In this document: in pieces, positions 36,357 to 44,837 of the stretch
Position numbering within the stretch: the stretch's first letter is position 1
How the letters are laid out: each line of letters starts with the position of its first letter
Assembly (NCBI GenBank): GCA_965220695.1
Contig: OZ244838.1
Location: forward strand, 5,518,001-5,582,000
DNA: 64,000 nucleotides
Direction: 5' to 3'
Origin: UBA9620 sp965220695
GTDB taxonomy: Bacteria > Acidobacteriota > Vicinamibacteria > Vicinamibacterales > UBA8438
Program-made: the position numbers and the translations under genes
Notes under the pieces: model-generated
The model's database searches: none
What the model was told of the DNA's origin: nothing
What the model saw: the letters and a program-made list of their open reading frames with translations, nothing else

Positions 36357-37709
36357 CTAGCAGCCCGGGTCGACCGTTTCGAGGGCCGCGAGCGCCTCCA
36401 GCGCGGCATCCCAGGCGCTCGTCTCGAGTCGCGCGGCGCCCGGTTCGTCCCCGTTCACCGCGTATACTTCGTCTTCGACCCGACCGACCGCGACCCGCTC
36501 CTCATCACCATCGTTGAACGTGACGCGGAAGCGCGCGACCGGGGCGTCCAGTCCGGTTCCGTCCCGCGCCGCCACGAACCCGTCCGCACGGAGGCTCGAC
36601 AGACTGGACAGCAGGCTGTCCATCGCAGCGGTGTCGATCTCGCCGCTATCGGGGGCGGTCTGGCGCCACGTCTCGGACGCCTCGTCGGTTGCGGGACTCT
36701 TCTCGAATACCCGGCGTTCGCCGCCTCGTTCCACCTCCAGACGCTGGGCGTTGAATGGGCGGAACGCGAACAGGTTCTTGCGGCGGTACTCGTCCGCGCC
36801 TTGACCCAGATCGGCCACGAGTGTCTGGTCGATCGTGAAGACCATCTCGCGGGTACCGTCCCTCGCGTACGCGTTGCCGCTGGGCGCATCGCCGCCGACG
36901 GTCAGGGTCGCCGTCGACCCGCCGAGGCCGACTTCGACAGTCAGTCGGGGCGCATCGAGACCGTAGGGGGCCAGATCGTCGGCCTGCTCCGCTTCGACCG
37001 AGGCGATCCTGCCCGTGCTCAGGCGGCTCACGATGCCGTTGGTGACGCCGAAGTCGGCGCCTGCCTCGATCGGCTGCATGAGCGACCAGCGGTCGTCCGT
37101 CTTCCGGAACGCGACGGCGACGTCGGCGCCCGTGATCCGCAGCGAGTCGGCCTGATTGCCCGTGAAGTCGAGAATGGTCTTGTCGCGCAGGTCGAACGTC
37201 GTCTGGTTGAACGTGTCGTCCAGAAATCCGGAGATCAGGAACACACGGTTGGACCCGTCGAGGGTCGCGTAGACATCCCCCCCGGTCGGGGTGCGCGCCC
37301 CGATCAGCAAACGTTCAGCCGTGCCGCCGGTCGTCTCGACAGCGACCGTGATACGGGGCGCCGCGAGTCCGAAGTCGTCCAGGTCGACGGCGTCCTTGCT
37401 CTCGGCGACGATCCGCTGCATCTCGAGTGAGGCGACGCTGGAGGTCAAACCCACGACCGCGGTCACGTCGACGTTGCCGGCGACCGGTTCCGCCAGGATC
37501 CAGCGGTCCTCCGTCTTCCTGATGACCGTCCTGTCTCCGTTCTCGGCGTCGACCGAAAGCGAGGTGATGTCGTCCGACTCGAAGTCGAATACCGATTCGA
37601 GTGCGTCCGGCGTCCCGGACGCCGGGCGTTCCGCCTCGATGAAGTAGATGTAGGCGCCCAGACCGAGCGCCACGGCGAACAGCGCCAGCGTCGATCGCAG
37701 TCCCCGCAT
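36357..37709 (-). CDS. DUF4340-domain protein
   Basis: 450 residues from ATG 37709, overlapping the GldG-like stop (TGATG). One N-terminal helix (LRSTLALFAVALGLGAYIYFIEA) anchors a large extracytoplasmic region with repeated DUF4340 units: KTEDRWILAEPVAGNVDVTAV, later KTDDRWSLMQPIEAGADFGV and a third at WRQTAPDSGEIDTAAM. DUF4340 proteins are regularly encoded beside GldG-type ABC subunits, as here. Precise role unknown, probably part of the same envelope complex. Confidence 0.9.
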   Translation of the reverse strand: MRGLRSTLALFAVALGLGAYIYFIEAERPASGTPDALESVFDFESDDITSLSVDAENGDRTVIRKTEDRWILAEPVAGNVDVTAVVGLTSSVASLEMQRIVAESKDAVDLDDFGLAAPRITVAVETTGGTAERLLIGARTPTGGDVYATLDGSNRVFLISGFLDDTFNQTTFDLRDKTILDFTGNQADSLRITGADVAVAFRKTDDRWSLMQPIEAGADFGVTNGIVSRLSTGRIASVEAEQADDLAPYGLDAPRLTVEVGLGGSTATLTVGGDAPSGNAYARDGTREMVFTIDQTLVADLGQGADEYRRKNLFAFRPFNAQRLEVERGGERRVFEKSPATDEASETWRQTAPDSGEIDTAAMDSLLSSLSSLRADGFVAARDGTGLDAPVARFRVTFNDGDEERVAVGRVEDEVYAVNGDEPGAARLETSAWDAALEALAALETVDPGC

Positions 37710-39325
37710 CAGCGCCTCCGCCACCAGGTGTAGACACCGGTCCCGAGCGCCGCGGCTGGAATGAACAGAATCGCGAGCCAGAAGACCCGTCTTTGTTGAT
37801 CGGCAGTCAGGGTGATGCGGCGGTCTTCCGCCTCGCGGGGACGGATCGAGATCAGGGTGTCCTGCTGCGCGAGCCAACTGACGGTGTTGAGGAACAGGTC
37901 GCGGTTGCCCTGGATGCCGGCGGCGCCGTTGGTCGCGAAGTCCGAGTCGCCGATGACCGCCAGACGGGTTTCAGGCGCCGGCGGATCCTCACCGGTGTCG
38001 AGCGCATCCTCATCGCTCGACGGCGCCTCGGCCGGCGCCGGCGGGGGGTTCGGCGCCGGGGCAGGGGCCGACACCGTCATCCCGATCGCGACCGGTCCGG
38101 GCCGGTCCCCGTTCTGCTCATCCATCGCGACCTCTCCGCCGGCCAATTCCGTGAAGTCGACTTCGGCCCAGCTTTGCGCGCTGGTCTGGATGAACGCCTG
38201 CGGTGTTCGGCCCTCCGGCGGCGCGGCGACGGCGCTGACCGAGCGGGCCAGCGGAAATGCGGTCAGCAGGTTGAATCCATCCGTGATCGGATGGAACGGA
38301 TAGTTGGCGGCGACCGGAACGGTGGCGTCGCCCCCGAACAGTTGCCCGACGCCGCTGGCGTCCACGACGACGTCGGTCCCCACGTCGATACCCCAGCCGC
38401 GTAGCAGACCGACCAGGAGTTCCGGGTCGGGCGACGTGCCCTCCACGGGCGGGTCGAGCAGCACGAGCAGCTTCCCCCCCCCGTCGAGATACGCCGCCAG
38501 CGCGTCGATCTCGCCCTGCAGCAGATCGGTTTGCGGTCCGGCGGCGACCACCACGGTGGCGTCATCCGGCACCGTGCCCTGCTGCGCGAGCAGAAGCGGC
38601 TCCACCTGGTAGTTGTCCAGCCCGAGCGCCTCCGACACGGTCGAGTATCCAGTGCGATCGGAACCGTCAAGCTCTCGCTCGCCGTGTCCCTGGAGAAAGT
38701 ACACCGTGTGCTGCTCGCCTTCGATGACCTTGATCAGCGCGTTGGTCAGGTCCTGCTCCGCGTCGGACTGGACGCGTTCCACGCGGCCCTCGTACTCGAA
38801 CACGATCGTGCCGTAGTTCTGCACCTCGTACTGCCGGGTCAGCGACGGTTGCCGATCCGCGTCGATGTAGTCGACGGTGACCTGACTCGACTGATAGGCG
38901 TACTCGTTGAGGCGGTCCTCATACTGTGGGAACTCGAGCTCGCGGGCGAACACCAGTATCCGGACCGGCGCAGAGAGACTGTCGATGACCTGACGCGTCT
39001 GGTCCGAGAGCGAGTATTGCCGCGCGGCCGTCAGATCCCAGCGGACGTTGCGGCGGGCAAGGACATAGTTGAGCCCGACCACGATCGCGACCACCAGGAG
39101 CAGTCCGGTGCCGGCGAGTGTCCCGTACCGCGTCTGCCTGCGGTTGAACGATCGCGCCACCTGCCGCCACTGCGTCGCACCGTAGAGCAGGGTGCATGCC
39201 AGGCCGGCGAAGGCCAGCGTGCGCCGTAGAACCTCAAGGTCCGGCCGAATCAACCAGACCGCGACTGCAGCGAACACGAGCAGCGAACCGAACCAGCCGA
39301 GAAAACCGAAGAGTCTGTTCAGCAT
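37709..39325 (-). CDS. GldG-like ABC transport system auxiliary protein
   Basis: 538 residues from ATG 39325; the frame is open upstream but that part overlaps the permease gene in another frame. N-terminal helices (FGSLLVFAAVAVWLI, LAFAGLACTLLYGA, LAGTGLLLVVAIVVGLNYVL), then the GldG/DUF4350-like extracytoplasmic region with YSLSDQTRQVIDSL, HTVYFLQGHGERE and GGGKLLVLLDPP, a Pro/Ala linker, and a C-terminal helix before RRR. Works with the adjacent permease and ATPase in an exporter first known from gliding Bacteroidota. Confidence 0.9.
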   Translation of the reverse strand: MLNRLFGFLGWFGSLLVFAAVAVWLIRPDLEVLRRTLAFAGLACTLLYGATQWRQVARSFNRRQTRYGTLAGTGLLLVVAIVVGLNYVLARRNVRWDLTAARQYSLSDQTRQVIDSLSAPVRILVFARELEFPQYEDRLNEYAYQSSQVTVDYIDADRQPSLTRQYEVQNYGTIVFEYEGRVERVQSDAEQDLTNALIKVIEGEQHTVYFLQGHGERELDGSDRTGYSTVSEALGLDNYQVEPLLLAQQGTVPDDATVVVAAGPQTDLLQGEIDALAAYLDGGGKLLVLLDPPVEGTSPDPELLVGLLRGWGIDVGTDVVVDASGVGQLFGGDATVPVAANYPFHPITDGFNLLTAFPLARSVSAVAAPPEGRTPQAFIQTSAQSWAEVDFTELAGGEVAMDEQNGDRPGPVAIGMTVSAPAPAPNPPPAPAEAPSSDEDALDTGEDPPAPETRLAVIGDSDFATNGAAGIQGNRDLFLNTVSWLAQQDTLISIRPREAEDRRITLTADQQRRVFWLAILFIPAAALGTGVYTWWRRR

Positions 39326-39356
39326 CGTGAGTGAGGTGGCTGCCACGCCGGAGGCG

Positions 39357-40124
39357 TCATCCGTTCCAGCGTGCGGTGTCCATCGATTTTGCCGTAAGAA
39401 ACAGGCCGAGGGCGATGAAGCTGAGGTAGTAAGTGAGGTGACTCGTATCGATGACACCCTTCGCGAAGTCGTCGAAATGTTCCAGTATCGAGAGATAGGC
39501 GAGTACGGCCTGCGCCGTGGTGCCTGACGCGTCGCCGATCCAGTTGATGATCCAGAACAGCAGCAGCACCGCGAACGTGGCGACGCCGGCGACGATCTGG
39601 TTGCTCGTCATGCTGGATATCGCCAGACCGACCGAGATGAAGGAGCCCCCCATCAGCAGCAGACCCAGATAGCCGCTGAGGATCGGTCCCCATTCCGGGT
39701 CGCCGTACCAGAACAGGACCCCGATGTGCACCATTGTGAGCGCGAGCATCGACACGTACAGGGTCATCGCGCCCAGGAACTTGCCGATGATGATCTGGAG
39801 GTCGCTGAGCGGCGACGTCATCAGCAGCTCCATCGTGCCCGAGCGTTTTTCCTCGGCGTAGGCCCGCATCGTCAGCATCGGCAGCAGGAACAGCAGGATG
39901 ACCGCCGTGTTGCCGAACAGGGGACGGATCATGAACTCGTTGACGTTGATGGCTTGAGGTCCGCCCATGCCGAACTGTCCCATGCTGTACTGCAGCATGA
40001 CGTTCATGCTGGCGACGTAGAACCATCCGAACAGGAGCGCGAAGAACACGAACAGCACGTAGGCGATCGGTGACAGAAAATAGGACCGGAGCTCCTTCTG
40101 TGCGACCGTCAGGATGTTAGCCAT
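39357..40124 (-). CDS. ABC-2 type permease (GldF-like)
   Basis: 255 residues with six hydrophobic helices, including FLSPIAYVLFVFFALLFGWFY, TAVILLFLLPMLTM and FAVLLLFWIINWI. The AYAEEKRSGTMELLMTSP segment is the conserved ABC-2 coupling region. It overlaps the ATPase gene by 8 bases and lies 31 bases upstream of the GldG-like gene. Substrate unknown. Confidence 0.92.
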   Translation of the reverse strand: MANILTVAQKELRSYFLSPIAYVLFVFFALLFGWFYVASMNVMLQYSMGQFGMGGPQAINVNEFMIRPLFGNTAVILLFLLPMLTMRAYAEEKRSGTMELLMTSPLSDLQIIIGKFLGAMTLYVSMLALTMVHIGVLFWYGDPEWGPILSGYLGLLLMGGSFISVGLAISSMTSNQIVAGVATFAVLLLFWIINWIGDASGTTAQAVLAYLSILEHFDDFAKGVIDTSHLTYYLSFIALGLFLTAKSMDTARWNG

Positions 40125-41127
40125 CGATACGATCCTCCACGGTCTCCACCGGCTCGGCGCTGACCCCGACCGGTTGCGGCTCCGTGGTAGCCGGCGCTTC
40201 TTCCGTGGTCAACTGCAAGTAGATGTCCTCGAGGCTCAGTTGTTGCGGCCGCAACTCCAGGAGACCCCAGCCATTCGTCACCACCGCATGGGACAGCGCT
40301 CGACGTACGTCGTCGCCCTGGCCGCTTTCGATTCGGAATCCGCACACACCGTCCTGCTGATCGGCGAGAGCTACGCTCGCGACGCCCGGTACCGCTTCGA
40401 ACGCCGGTGCCGGGTCGGCCCCGAGCGGGTCCACCTGGAGGTAGAGCGTCTGTGCGCCCTGGAGCCGTGACGTCAGATTGTCGGGACTGTCGACCGCCAC
40501 GACGCGGCCGCGGTTGATGATGACGACCCGCTGGCAGGTCTGCGAGACCTCCGGCAGAATGTGGGTGCTGAGGATGATGGTGTGGTCTCCGGCCAGTTCC
40601 GTGATCAGCCGTCGGGTCTCGATGATCTGACGCGGATCCAGACCGGCCGTCGGCTCGTCCAGGACCAGGACGTCCGGGTTGTGCAGGATCGCCTGCGCCA
40701 GACCGACACGCTGCCGGTAGCCTTTCGACAGCTTGCCGCAATAGCGGTTCGCCATGTCGGCAATATTGGTGCGTTCCATGGCCGCGGCGATCTGACGCTG
40801 GCGATCACCCGCCGGCAGCCCGTTGATGCGCGCCACGAACCGCAGGTACTCGGCGACCGTCATCTCCGGATACAGCGGCGGTGATTCCGGCAGGTATCCG
40901 GTGCGTCGCTTGGCCTCGATCGGCTGCTCGAAGACGTCGAACCCGGCGATACGCGCCTGACCCTCGGTCGCCGGCAGGTACCCGGTCAGAATCCGCATCG
41001 TCGTCGTCTTGCCCGCGCCGTTCGGACCGAGGAAGCCCAGGATCTCTCCCCGCTCGACACTGAAGCTGATGTCGTCGACTGCGGTCAGCGAGCCGTAGCG
41101 CTTGATCACATGTTGCACTTCGACCAC
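40117..41127 (-). CDS. ABC transporter ATP-binding protein (GldA-like)
   Basis: 336 residues. Walker A GPNGAGKTTTMR, Q loop YLPESPPLY, signature LSKGYRQRVGLA, Walker B DVLVLDEPTAGLD and switch His in ILSTHILPE. A C-terminal extension of about 100 residues follows the ATPase core, usual for GldA/NatA-type subunits. First gene of the four-gene exporter operon (ATPase, permease, GldG-like, DUF4340). Confidence 0.95.
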   Translation of the reverse strand: MVEVQHVIKRYGSLTAVDDISFSVERGEILGFLGPNGAGKTTTMRILTGYLPATEGQARIAGFDVFEQPIEAKRRTGYLPESPPLYPEMTVAEYLRFVARINGLPAGDRQRQIAAAMERTNIADMANRYCGKLSKGYRQRVGLAQAILHNPDVLVLDEPTAGLDPRQIIETRRLITELAGDHTIILSTHILPEVSQTCQRVVIINRGRVVAVDSPDNLTSRLQGAQTLYLQVDPLGADPAPAFEAVPGVASVALADQQDGVCGFRIESGQGDDVRRALSHAVVTNGWGLLELRPQQLSLEDIYLQLTTEEAPATTEPQPVGVSAEPVETVEDRIDG

Positions 41128-41307
41128 GTGACGATTCTCCAGGGACGCGGACAGTCAGGCGTCACGACACGGCGCCTGCCGCCGTCCCGATCATCCGGTG
41201 GGCGACCGATCGCCGCACCGGTTCTTCGCCGATTAGACGTTTCGTCCGGGCAAAAGGATGGCCGGAACAAGTGTACAAAACTAGTGTCACTGCGAGACGC
41301 GTGTCAA

Positions 41308-41590
41308 CAGCCCGTGGCAAAAGCCCCGCCGCATTCTGCGCTTCCCCGCGGAATTCTGCGATTTCACGCTGAATTCTGCTGCTCCCCGCTGAATTCTGCG
41401 GTTTCAAGCTGAATTCTGCTGCTCCCCGCTGAATTCTGCGGTTTCAAGCTGAATTCTGCTGCTCCCCGCTGAATTCTGCGGTTTCAAGCTGAATTCTGCT
41501 GATCTACGTTGTTCCGGCAGACGAACAGGGCAACCACAAGGGTTGCCCCTACCCGTCTTGCTCGGCACCGGGCAACCACAAGGGTTGCCC
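41308..41590. mobile_element. MITE-like repeat element, copy D
   Basis: Left end CAGCCCGTGGCAAAAGCCCC at 41308, then the 20-bp array (next entry), the GTTGTTCCGGCAGACGAACA segment, and two GGGCAACC/GGTTGCCC hairpins (41528-41548 and 41570-41590). The right terminal repeat is missing; the element runs to the stop of the PilZ gene. Together with about 180 bp upstream that hold the ATPase promoter region it fills the 463-bp gap. Confidence 0.75.
41331..41496. repeat. 20-bp-period tandem array with GAATTC cores (8 cores)
   Basis: GAATTC cores at 41351, 41371, 41391, 41411, 41431, 41451, 41471 and 41491, exactly 20 bp apart, preceded by a degenerate GCATTC unit at 41331. Units alternate between TGCTCCCCGCTGAATTCTGC and GGTTTCAAGCTGAATTCTGC, a different pair from copy B, so arrays seem to expand locally. 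Confidence 0.9.
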
Positions 41591-42295
41591 CTACGTCGCG
41601 CCTTGCCGGTTGCGTCCACGTGCCGTGTCACGCCGGTCGACATACTCGTCGATGATCATCTGATCAGCCCCGTCGAGTCGTTCGAACTGGAGGCCCATGC
41701 CGACCCGGCGGTCAGCCCACGCCACACGACAGTCTGCCTGTGTGTCTCGCGGCGTGTCCGGCAGCCGGAAGCGCACGTGCACGCGGGTCGACACCGCGAG
41801 CGGGTTCATCGTGCGCACTGCCAGCCCCCCCTGGCCGACGTTCAGAGTGAGGGCGCCGGTGATCGTTTGATCGACCCGGTAGGATACCGGGATCGACAGC
41901 GCGATCCGGGGCGTGCTGCGCCGGTTGAAGCTGTCCGGAAACAGGTGCGGCGCCAACGCGGGCACAATCCGCTCCGGGTCGCAGTGCTCGTTCACGTACC
42001 CGTCCACACCGGCCGCCGCCAGCGCACGCACGTCGCCCGCGCTGGCGATCGACCCGCTGAACACGAGGATTGGCAGCGATCCGGTCCGAGCGCGGATGCG
42101 GGTCACCAGCGCGGGCGCGTCGCCCAGGCCGGCATCGAGAAGCAGCAGGTCCACGTTTCCCGGGTCAGCGGTCACGGCGTCCATCAGTTCGGTCGGTCCG
42201 GCCGCGCGAAGGGCACGATGCCCCGCCTGCCGCAGCGTGTGCGCAAACCTGTCGCTGGCGCCGCCGGCGGTCGCAATGAGCACGGTGCGGGTCAC
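41591..42295 (-). CDS. Receiver-like plus PilZ domain protein
   Basis: 234 residues from GTG 42295, preferred because it begins directly at the receiver fold (TRTVLIATAGGASDRF); AGGAGA lies 16 bases upstream, so the start is not certain. The receiver-like domain (1-120) keeps the phosphoacceptor-position Asp (LLLLDAGLGD) but lacks the N-terminal acidic pair and the C-terminal Lys (YVNEHC). The PilZ domain (about 130-225) has RRSTPRIALSIPVSYRV and the NVGQGG turn, typical of cyclic-di-GMP binding or its degenerate relatives. No other domain is present. Confidence 0.82.
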   Translation of the reverse strand: MTRTVLIATAGGASDRFAHTLRQAGHRALRAAGPTELMDAVTADPGNVDLLLLDAGLGDAPALVTRIRARTGSLPILVFSGSIASAGDVRALAAAGVDGYVNEHCDPERIVPALAPHLFPDSFNRRSTPRIALSIPVSYRVDQTITGALTLNVGQGGLAVRTMNPLAVSTRVHVRFRLPDTPRDTQADCRVAWADRRVGMGLQFERLDGADQMIIDEYVDRRDTARGRNRQGAT

Positions 42296-42364
42296 GGCGG
42301 TCGTGGGGCGTCTCCTGTGTGAAGCGGGCCAAGCGCGTCCAGCCATTGTACGCCCTGCACCGGA

Positions 42365-42394
42365 TTGTGCCGGTTTCGGCATTCTCGCTATAAT
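42365..42394 (+). promoter_or_regulatory. Candidate sigma-70-type promoter (TTGTGC-18-TATAAT)
   Basis: TTGTGC at 42365-42370 and a perfect TATAAT at 42389-42394, spaced 18 bases, in the gap before the LysW-like gene. The strong -10 makes this one of the better promoters in the window. Confidence 0.5.
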
Positions 42395-42519
42395 CGCGCG
42401 CTTGCGCGGTTGACCTGGATCGCGGCGGAGGCGGCGCACAACGGCGCCGACCGTGCGTCGATGGCTGGTCGCGGTGTGTCGCAGAGGCGCAGGAGGCCCG
42501 GTGGAGGGGCGTGGTCGCG

Positions 42520-42720
42520 GTGGCTACATGCTGTGAGTGCGAAACGGACATTGACGTCGACGAGTTCGACGTCGAACGCGGCGATCTGCTGAGCTGTTCC
42601 GCGTGCGGCGCCAATCTCGTTGTCGCTTCCCTGGCGCCGCTCATCCTCGACCCGGCGAACGACATGGACGATCCGGCCGAGGACGACGACGGTGAGATCG
42701 ACGAGGACGACTGGCAGTGA
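42520..42720 (+). CDS. LysW-like small zinc-ribbon carrier-type protein ending in Gln
   Basis: 66 residues from GTG 42520; GGAGGGG 10 bases upstream and family similarity choose this over GTG 42511. The N-terminal zinc ribbon has C4-x2-C7 and C26-x2-C29 (MATCCECETDI, DLLSCSACGANL), followed by VVASLAPLILDPAN and a very acidic tail ending EIDEDDWQ. This is the layout of LysW/ArgW amino-group carrier proteins, whose C-terminal Glu (EDWGE) is linked to aminoadipate or glutamate. Here the last residue is Gln and no LysX/LysZ-type genes are nearby, so carrier function is uncertain. Confidence 0.75.
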   Translation: MATCCECETDIDVDEFDVERGDLLSCSACGANLVVASLAPLILDPANDMDDPAEDDDGEIDEDDWQ

Positions 42721-42801
42721 ACGGGCAGTGAACGGGATGACGCGGATGCGCGCGGGCGCCGCTGTCTGCGCTGCCCCATGGACACGGTCGAAATACTGCG
42801 A

Positions 42802-42829
42802 TTGACAGATTTCGCCGATACTTTGTAAG
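42802..42829 (+). promoter_or_regulatory. Candidate promoter of pal (TTGACA, weak -10)
   Basis: Perfect -35 TTGACA at 42802-42807; 16 bases later TGTAAG is the best -10. It lies about 95 bases before the pal start. Confidence 0.4.
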
Positions 42830-42922
42830 CTTGCACGTCTGATCCAAAGGGCGCTCCGTTCCGGGCAGGGTTTGGGCCTTTCTGAGAACGAGTCTCGAGC
42901 GCTGAGAGAGGAGACGTCGCAC

Positions 42923-43507
42923 ATGAGGTCCAGATATCGTTATCTCCTCGCCGTTTGCCTGAGTCTCGTCATTGGTCTCGGGGCGGCAGGGTGCGCGGAC
43001 GATCCCCCCGTCGTAGTGGAACCGCCGCCGCCACCACCCGCGCCGGCGCCGCCACCGCCACCTCCGCCACCTCCGCCACCTCCACCGCCGCCACCGCCTC
43101 CGCCTCCGCCAGCGCCGCTCACCGAAGACGAGTTGTTCGCGCGGATGTCACTGGAGGAACTCAACAGCACGTCGCCGCTCGACTCGGTGTTCTTCGATCT
43201 CGATCAATCGGAGATTCTGCCGGCCGGCCAGGCGGCGTTGCAGCGTAACGCCGACTGGATGCGCCGTTGGCCCGGCACACGAGTGACGGTCCAGGGCCAT
43301 TGCGACGATCGCGGCACGAACGAATACAACCTGGCCCTCGGCGAACGGCGAGCGGACGCGGTCAGGGACTACCTGGCGAATCTTGGCATAGCGGGCAACC
43401 GGATCGCTACCGTCAGCCGTGGCGAGGAGTCGCCCGTCTGCACGGACCAGCACGAGGGTTGCTGGTCCCGCAACAGGCGCGGCGCCTTCGTTGTCACTGC
43501 GAAGTAG
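42923..43507 (+). CDS. pal: Peptidoglycan-associated lipoprotein (Pal/OmpA C-terminal domain)
   Basis: 194 residues from ATG 42923, with GAGAGGAGA upstream. A lipoprotein signal peptide ends at LGAAGC. After the acylated Cys comes an almost pure proline tract (more than 20 Pro with a few Ala), then an OmpA-like domain: SVFFDLDQSEILPAGQAAL, VTVQGHCDDRGTNEYNLALG and the peptidoglycan-binding ERRADAVRDYL. Ties the outer membrane to the wall. No tolB or other tol genes are adjacent. Confidence 0.93.
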   Translation: MRSRYRYLLAVCLSLVIGLGAAGCADDPPVVVEPPPPPPAPAPPPPPPPPPPPPPPPPPPPPPAPLTEDELFARMSLEELNSTSPLDSVFFDLDQSEILPAGQAALQRNADWMRRWPGTRVTVQGHCDDRGTNEYNLALGERRADAVRDYLANLGIAGNRIATVSRGEESPVCTDQHEGCWSRNRRGAFVVTAK

Positions 43508-43521
43508 CCGCCGGTCCGTTG

Positions 43522-43538
43522 GCGGGAGGCACTCCCGC
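43522..43538. terminator. GC-rich hairpin between convergent genes
   Basis: GCGGGAG (43522-43528) and CTCCCGC (43532-43538) form a perfect 7-bp stem with a 3-base loop in the 44-bp gap between pal and the glutaredoxin-like gene. No T-run follows, so termination is only suggested by position. Confidence 0.4.
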
Positions 43539-43551
43539 AGACGCAGACGTA

Positions 43552-43911
43552 TCATGAGCGCGTGCGCGCGGGTTGTTGCCCGGCGCACGCGTCTTGTGCT
43601 GTACGCCCGCGGCGTAGTGCGTTCAGCAGCGCCCCGTCGTCGATCCGGTGCCGCGCCACCTCCGCGCCGTCGACGAACAGCACCGGAATGTCGCGGCCGA
43701 AACGACGCTCGAGCGTCCGATCGGTCGAGATGTCGATCTCCTGCATCTCGAACGGACAGATTTTCCCTATACGCACGAGGATCACTTTCATGTCGTCGCA
43801 GAGATGACAGCCCGGCCGGGTATAGAGTGTGACGCGCACGGGGTTCGGCGCCGATGGAACGAGCGCCCGCGCCCGGGTGTCGACATCGAGCGTGTCTAGG
43901 AACTCGTCCAC
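43552..43911 (-). CDS. Glutaredoxin-like thiol-disulfide protein
   Basis: 119 residues from GTG 43911, overlapping the pyrD end by 16 bases. Thioredoxin-fold core VRVTLYTRPGCHLCDDMKVIL with a C35-x2-C38 redox pair, then EIDISTDRTLERRFG and the cis-Pro segment DIPVLFVDG. Matches the DUF836/glutaredoxin-like family. It ends the pyrK-pyrD-grx operon; the link to pyrimidine synthesis may be only positional. Confidence 0.87.
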   Translation of the reverse strand: MDEFLDTLDVDTRARALVPSAPNPVRVTLYTRPGCHLCDDMKVILVRIGKICPFEMQEIDISTDRTLERRFGRDIPVLFVDGAEVARHRIDDGALLNALRRGRTAQDACAGQQPARTRS

Positions 43912-44837
43912 TCGGTATCTCCGTGGGTCGTGTCGAGCGTGCCGACGAGATCGGCGACGCGCGGCAGGTCATGGCGTTGCATGTAGTCGGTCAGGCCGGT
44001 CAACAGGGCGTCCCAGACGAAGGGGTCTACGAAGTTCGCCGTGCCGACCTGTACCGCGGTCGCGCCGGCGATGATGAACTCGAGGGCGTCGCTGGCGGTC
44101 ATGATGCCCCCCATGCCGATGATCGGCAGGTCGACCGCCTGCCGGCACTCGTGCACCATGCGCACCGCGATCGGTCTGATGGCGGGGCCGCTCAATCCGC
44201 CGACGACGTTGGACAGCACCGGGCGTCGCGTTTCGACGTCGATCGCCATCGCGAGGAAGGTGTTGACCAGCGACACCGCGTCCGCCCCGGCGTCGCGGGC
44301 GGCGGCGGCGAACGACGCCACGTCGGTCACGTTCGGAGTGAGCTTGGGAATGAGTGGGAGCCGTGTGACGCGGCGCACCGCGGCGACCACGTCGTGCGTG
44401 CCCTGCAGCGAGCAGCCGAACATGATCCCGCCTTTCTTGATGTTCGGGCAGGAGATGTTCAGCTCGATGGCGGCAACCCCCTCGGCGCTGTCGAGAATCC
44501 GTGCAATGTCCGCGTATTCGTCGATCGTCGAGCCGCAGATGTTGACGAGCACGACCGCCCCGCACTCGCGCAAAGGCGGCAGTTTCTCGGCCACGAACCG
44601 GCGCACGCCAATGCCCTGCAGTCCAATCGCGTTCAGCATGCCGCTCGGCGTTTCGACGATGCGGGTCGGCGGATGTCCGTCGCGCTCCTCGAGGAACAGG
44701 CCCTTGACGGCGATGCCGCCCAGCCGCGACAGGTCGACGACGTCGGCATACTCGACACCGTAGCCGAAACAGCCGCTCGCGGCGATGAACGGGTTCGCGA
44801 GATGGAGATCGCCGATACGTACGGACAGGTCAGCCAA
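43896..44837 (-). CDS. pyrD: Dihydroorotate dehydrogenase, class 1B catalytic subunit
   Basis: 313 residues from TTG 44837, which overlaps the pyrK stop by 8 bases; no ATG or GTG exists near the family N-terminus (VRIGDLHLANPFIAASGCFG). Motifs: GIAVKGLF, NAIGLQGIG, the active-site Cys segment ELNISCPNIKKGG, PKLTPNVTDV and the FMN phosphate site GMGGIMTASDALEF. Active-site Cys and the adjacent pyrK indicate the NAD-linked PyrD-PyrK heterotetramer. Confidence 0.94.
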   Translation of the reverse strand: MADLSVRIGDLHLANPFIAASGCFGYGVEYADVVDLSRLGGIAVKGLFLEERDGHPPTRIVETPSGMLNAIGLQGIGVRRFVAEKLPPLRECGAVVLVNICGSTIDEYADIARILDSAEGVAAIELNISCPNIKKGGIMFGCSLQGTHDVVAAVRRVTRLPLIPKLTPNVTDVASFAAAARDAGADAVSLVNTFLAMAIDVETRRPVLSNVVGGLSGPAIRPIAVRMVHECRQAVDLPIIGMGGIMTASDALEFIIAGATAVQVGTANFVDPFVWDALLTGLTDYMQRHDLPRVADLVGTLDTTHGDTEWTSS

